5,131 nucleotides of DNA from Rhodobacterales bacterium (GTDB lineage: Bacteria; Pseudomonadota; Alphaproteobacteria; Rhodobacterales; Rhodobacteraceae), in the NCBI GenBank assembly GCA_025357355.1, contig JANXPK010000498.1, positions 1 to 5,131 on the forward strand. The letters are read 5' to 3'. The notes under the pieces are model-generated. The model saw nothing but the letters and a program-made list of their open reading frames with translations, was not told where the DNA came from and did no database searches. Below are positions 3,949-5,131 of this stretch, piece by piece (the stretch's first letter is position 1; the number at the start of each line of letters is the position of its first letter). The position numbers were made by a program, and so were the translations under genes.

Positions 3949-5131
3949 ATGCAGGTTTCCGTGATCGTTCTGGCCGCAGGTCAAGGCACCCGCATGAACT
4001 CTGACCTGCCCAAGGTGCTGCACCCTCTGGCGGGCGTGCCCATGCTGCACCATGCCCTGACCGCTGGCCACAGTCTGGACCCCGCCCGCATCGTCGTCGT
4101 CACTGGCCACGGGTCCGAAGCCGTCACCAAAGCTGCGCAGGATTTCGACGAGCTCACCGAATGCGTCCTGCAAGACCCGCAACTCGGCACTGGCCATGCG
4201 GTCGCCCAAGCCGCCCCCCTGCTCGCCGACACAGAGGGCGACGCCATCGTCCTTTACGGCGACACCCCTTTCGTCCGCCCCGAAACCTTGCAGGTCATGC
4301 TCGCCGCCCGCGCCCGCCATTCCATCATCTTCCTTGGCTTCGAGCCGAAAGACCCCGCCCGCTACGGCCGTCTGATCGTCGAGGGCGATCAGCTTTTGCG
4401 GATTGTCGAGCATAAGGACGCGACCGCGGCCGAACTTGCTCTGGCCCTGTGCAACTCCGGCGTGGTTTGCGCCGACACCAGGGCCCTGTTCCGCCTCGTC
4501 GCCAAAGTCGGCAATAACAACGCTCAGGGTGAATTCTACCTGACCGACATCGTCGAACTTGCGCGTGCCGAGGGACTTTCGGTCGGCTTTGTCATCTGCC
4601 CAGAATCCGAAACGCTTGGCATCGACAGAAGATCGCAACTTGCCGCAGCCGAGGCGCGGTTCCAATCCAATGCCCGTGCCGCCGCACTCGACAATGGCGT
4701 CACCCTGACCGCGCCCGATACCGTGTTCTTCGCGCTCGACACCCATATCGGCCGCGATGCCACCATTGGCCCCAACGTCATCTTCGGCCCCGGCGTCACC
4801 ATTGAATCGGGGGCCGAGATCAAGGGCTTCTGCCACCTCGAAGGCTGCCACATCTCGCGCGGCGCCACCGTCGGCCCCTTCGCCAGGCTCAGACCCGGCG
4901 CCGAACTGGCCGAGGATGTCCATGTCGGAAATTTCGTCGAAATCAAGAACTCCATCCTCGACGAGGGCGTCAAGGTCGGCCATCTGACCTATCTGGGCGA
5001 TACCGATGTCGGCGAGTTCACCAATATCGGCGCGGGCACCGTCACCTGCAACTATGACGGGGTGATGAAGCACCGCACCCGCATCGGCAAACGCGCCTTC
5101 ATCGGGTCCGCCACCATGCTGGTCGCCCCGG
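3949..5131 (+). CDS. glmU: Bifunctional GlmU: GlcN-1-P acetyltransferase / GlcNAc-1-P uridyltransferase (3' truncated by window)
   Basis: GlmU makes UDP-GlcNAc for peptidoglycan and lipopolysaccharide. It acetylates glucosamine-1-phosphate with acetyl-CoA, then joins the product to UTP, in the cytoplasm as a trimer. The window holds 394 codons; about 60 more are expected. The N-terminal nucleotidyltransferase (1 to about 225) has LAAGQGTRM with Arg15, PKVLH with Lys22, LQDPQLGTGHA with Gln75, YGD with Asp105, Glu154 in VEHKD, Asn169, and NNNAQGEFYLTD. From about 248 on, hexapeptide repeats form the left-handed beta-helix. Acetyltransferase residues align with E. coli at an offset of 18: Arg315, Lys333, His345 (catalytic base), Tyr348, Asn359, Lys374. 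One departure: the metal ligand equivalent to E. coli Asn227 is Asp226 (GIDRRSQL). The ATG has AAGGGA at 3935-3940, 8 nt upstream. Divergent from gph; glmS would be expected downstream, outside the window. Confidence 0.97.
   Translation, partial: MQVSVIVLAAGQGTRMNSDLPKVLHPLAGVPMLHHALTAGHSLDPARIVVVTGHGSEAVTKAAQDFDELTECVLQDPQLGTGHAVAQAAPLLADTEGDAIVLYGDTPFVRPETLQVMLAARARHSIIFLGFEPKDPARYGRLIVEGDQLLRIVEHKDATAAELALALCNSGVVCADTRALFRLVAKVGNNNAQGEFYLTDIVELARAEGLSVGFVICPESETLGIDRRSQLAAAEARFQSNARAAALDNGVTLTAPDTVFFALDTHIGRDATIGPNVIFGPGVTIESGAEIKGFCHLEGCHISRGATVGPFARLRPGAELAEDVHVGNFVEIKNSILDEGVKVGHLTYLGDTDVGEFTNIGAGTVTCNYDGVMKHRTRIGKRAFIGSATMLVAP

Noticed and set aside
3838..5073. 411-residue minus-strand reading frame opposite glmU
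   Set aside because: It is an antisense shadow of glmU, whose sense protein shows complete family motifs. Long antisense frames are common in GC-rich genes.

Overview
The window is GC-rich, densely coded DNA. It reads like the chromosome of an alphaproteobacterium, most likely a member of the Rhodobacteraceae (Rhodobacter/Paracoccus-like). The reasons are the IF3 sequence with its ARRPHNAPPQRETGPR N-terminus, a divergent phosphoglycolate phosphatase/glmU pair, and the codon use. This placement comes from recognition of protein families; no search was run. Nothing suggests a plasmid, phage or insertion sequence.

Left part (1-1268): a minus-strand gene (91-486) encodes a small membrane-anchored Ala/Thr-rich protein of unknown function, followed by its own intrinsic terminator (31-68). 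It is divergent from infC (681-1220), which encodes translation initiation factor IF3. infC has no ATG, GTG or TTG start that includes its conserved N-domain. It must begin at an ATA codon at 681, 8 nt after a clean AAGGA Shine-Dalgarno. infC is followed at once by an intrinsic terminator (1247-1268) and is not joined to rpmI/rplT.

Middle part (1294-3118): an apparent operon consists of a cysteine-free ArsR-type regulator (1329-1667) and three tandem paralogous genes of the AHSA1/SRPBCC ligand-binding-fold family (1660-2082, 2186-2635, 2690-3118). The regulator seems to be read from a very short or leaderless transcript. Its stop overlaps the first SRPBCC gene by 8 nt. A perfect 9-bp hairpin lies between the second and third paralogs. 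ArsR plus one SRPBCC gene is a common pairing. Three diverged copies behind one regulator is the most unusual part of this window, and the ligand or substrate is unknown.

Right part (3204-5131): a minus-strand HAD phosphatase, probably phosphoglycolate phosphatase (gph), is convergent with the SRPBCC operon and divergent from glmU. glmU encodes the bifunctional enzyme making UDP-N-acetylglucosamine; it runs off the right edge after 394 codons. A candidate glmU promoter has an inverted repeat that exactly fills its spacer.

The groups are functionally separate: translation initiation, an uncharacterised regulated SRPBCC operon, glycolate salvage, and cell-envelope precursor synthesis. No CRISPR array, tRNA, rRNA or mobile element was seen. 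No gene-free stretch exceeds about 200 nt.
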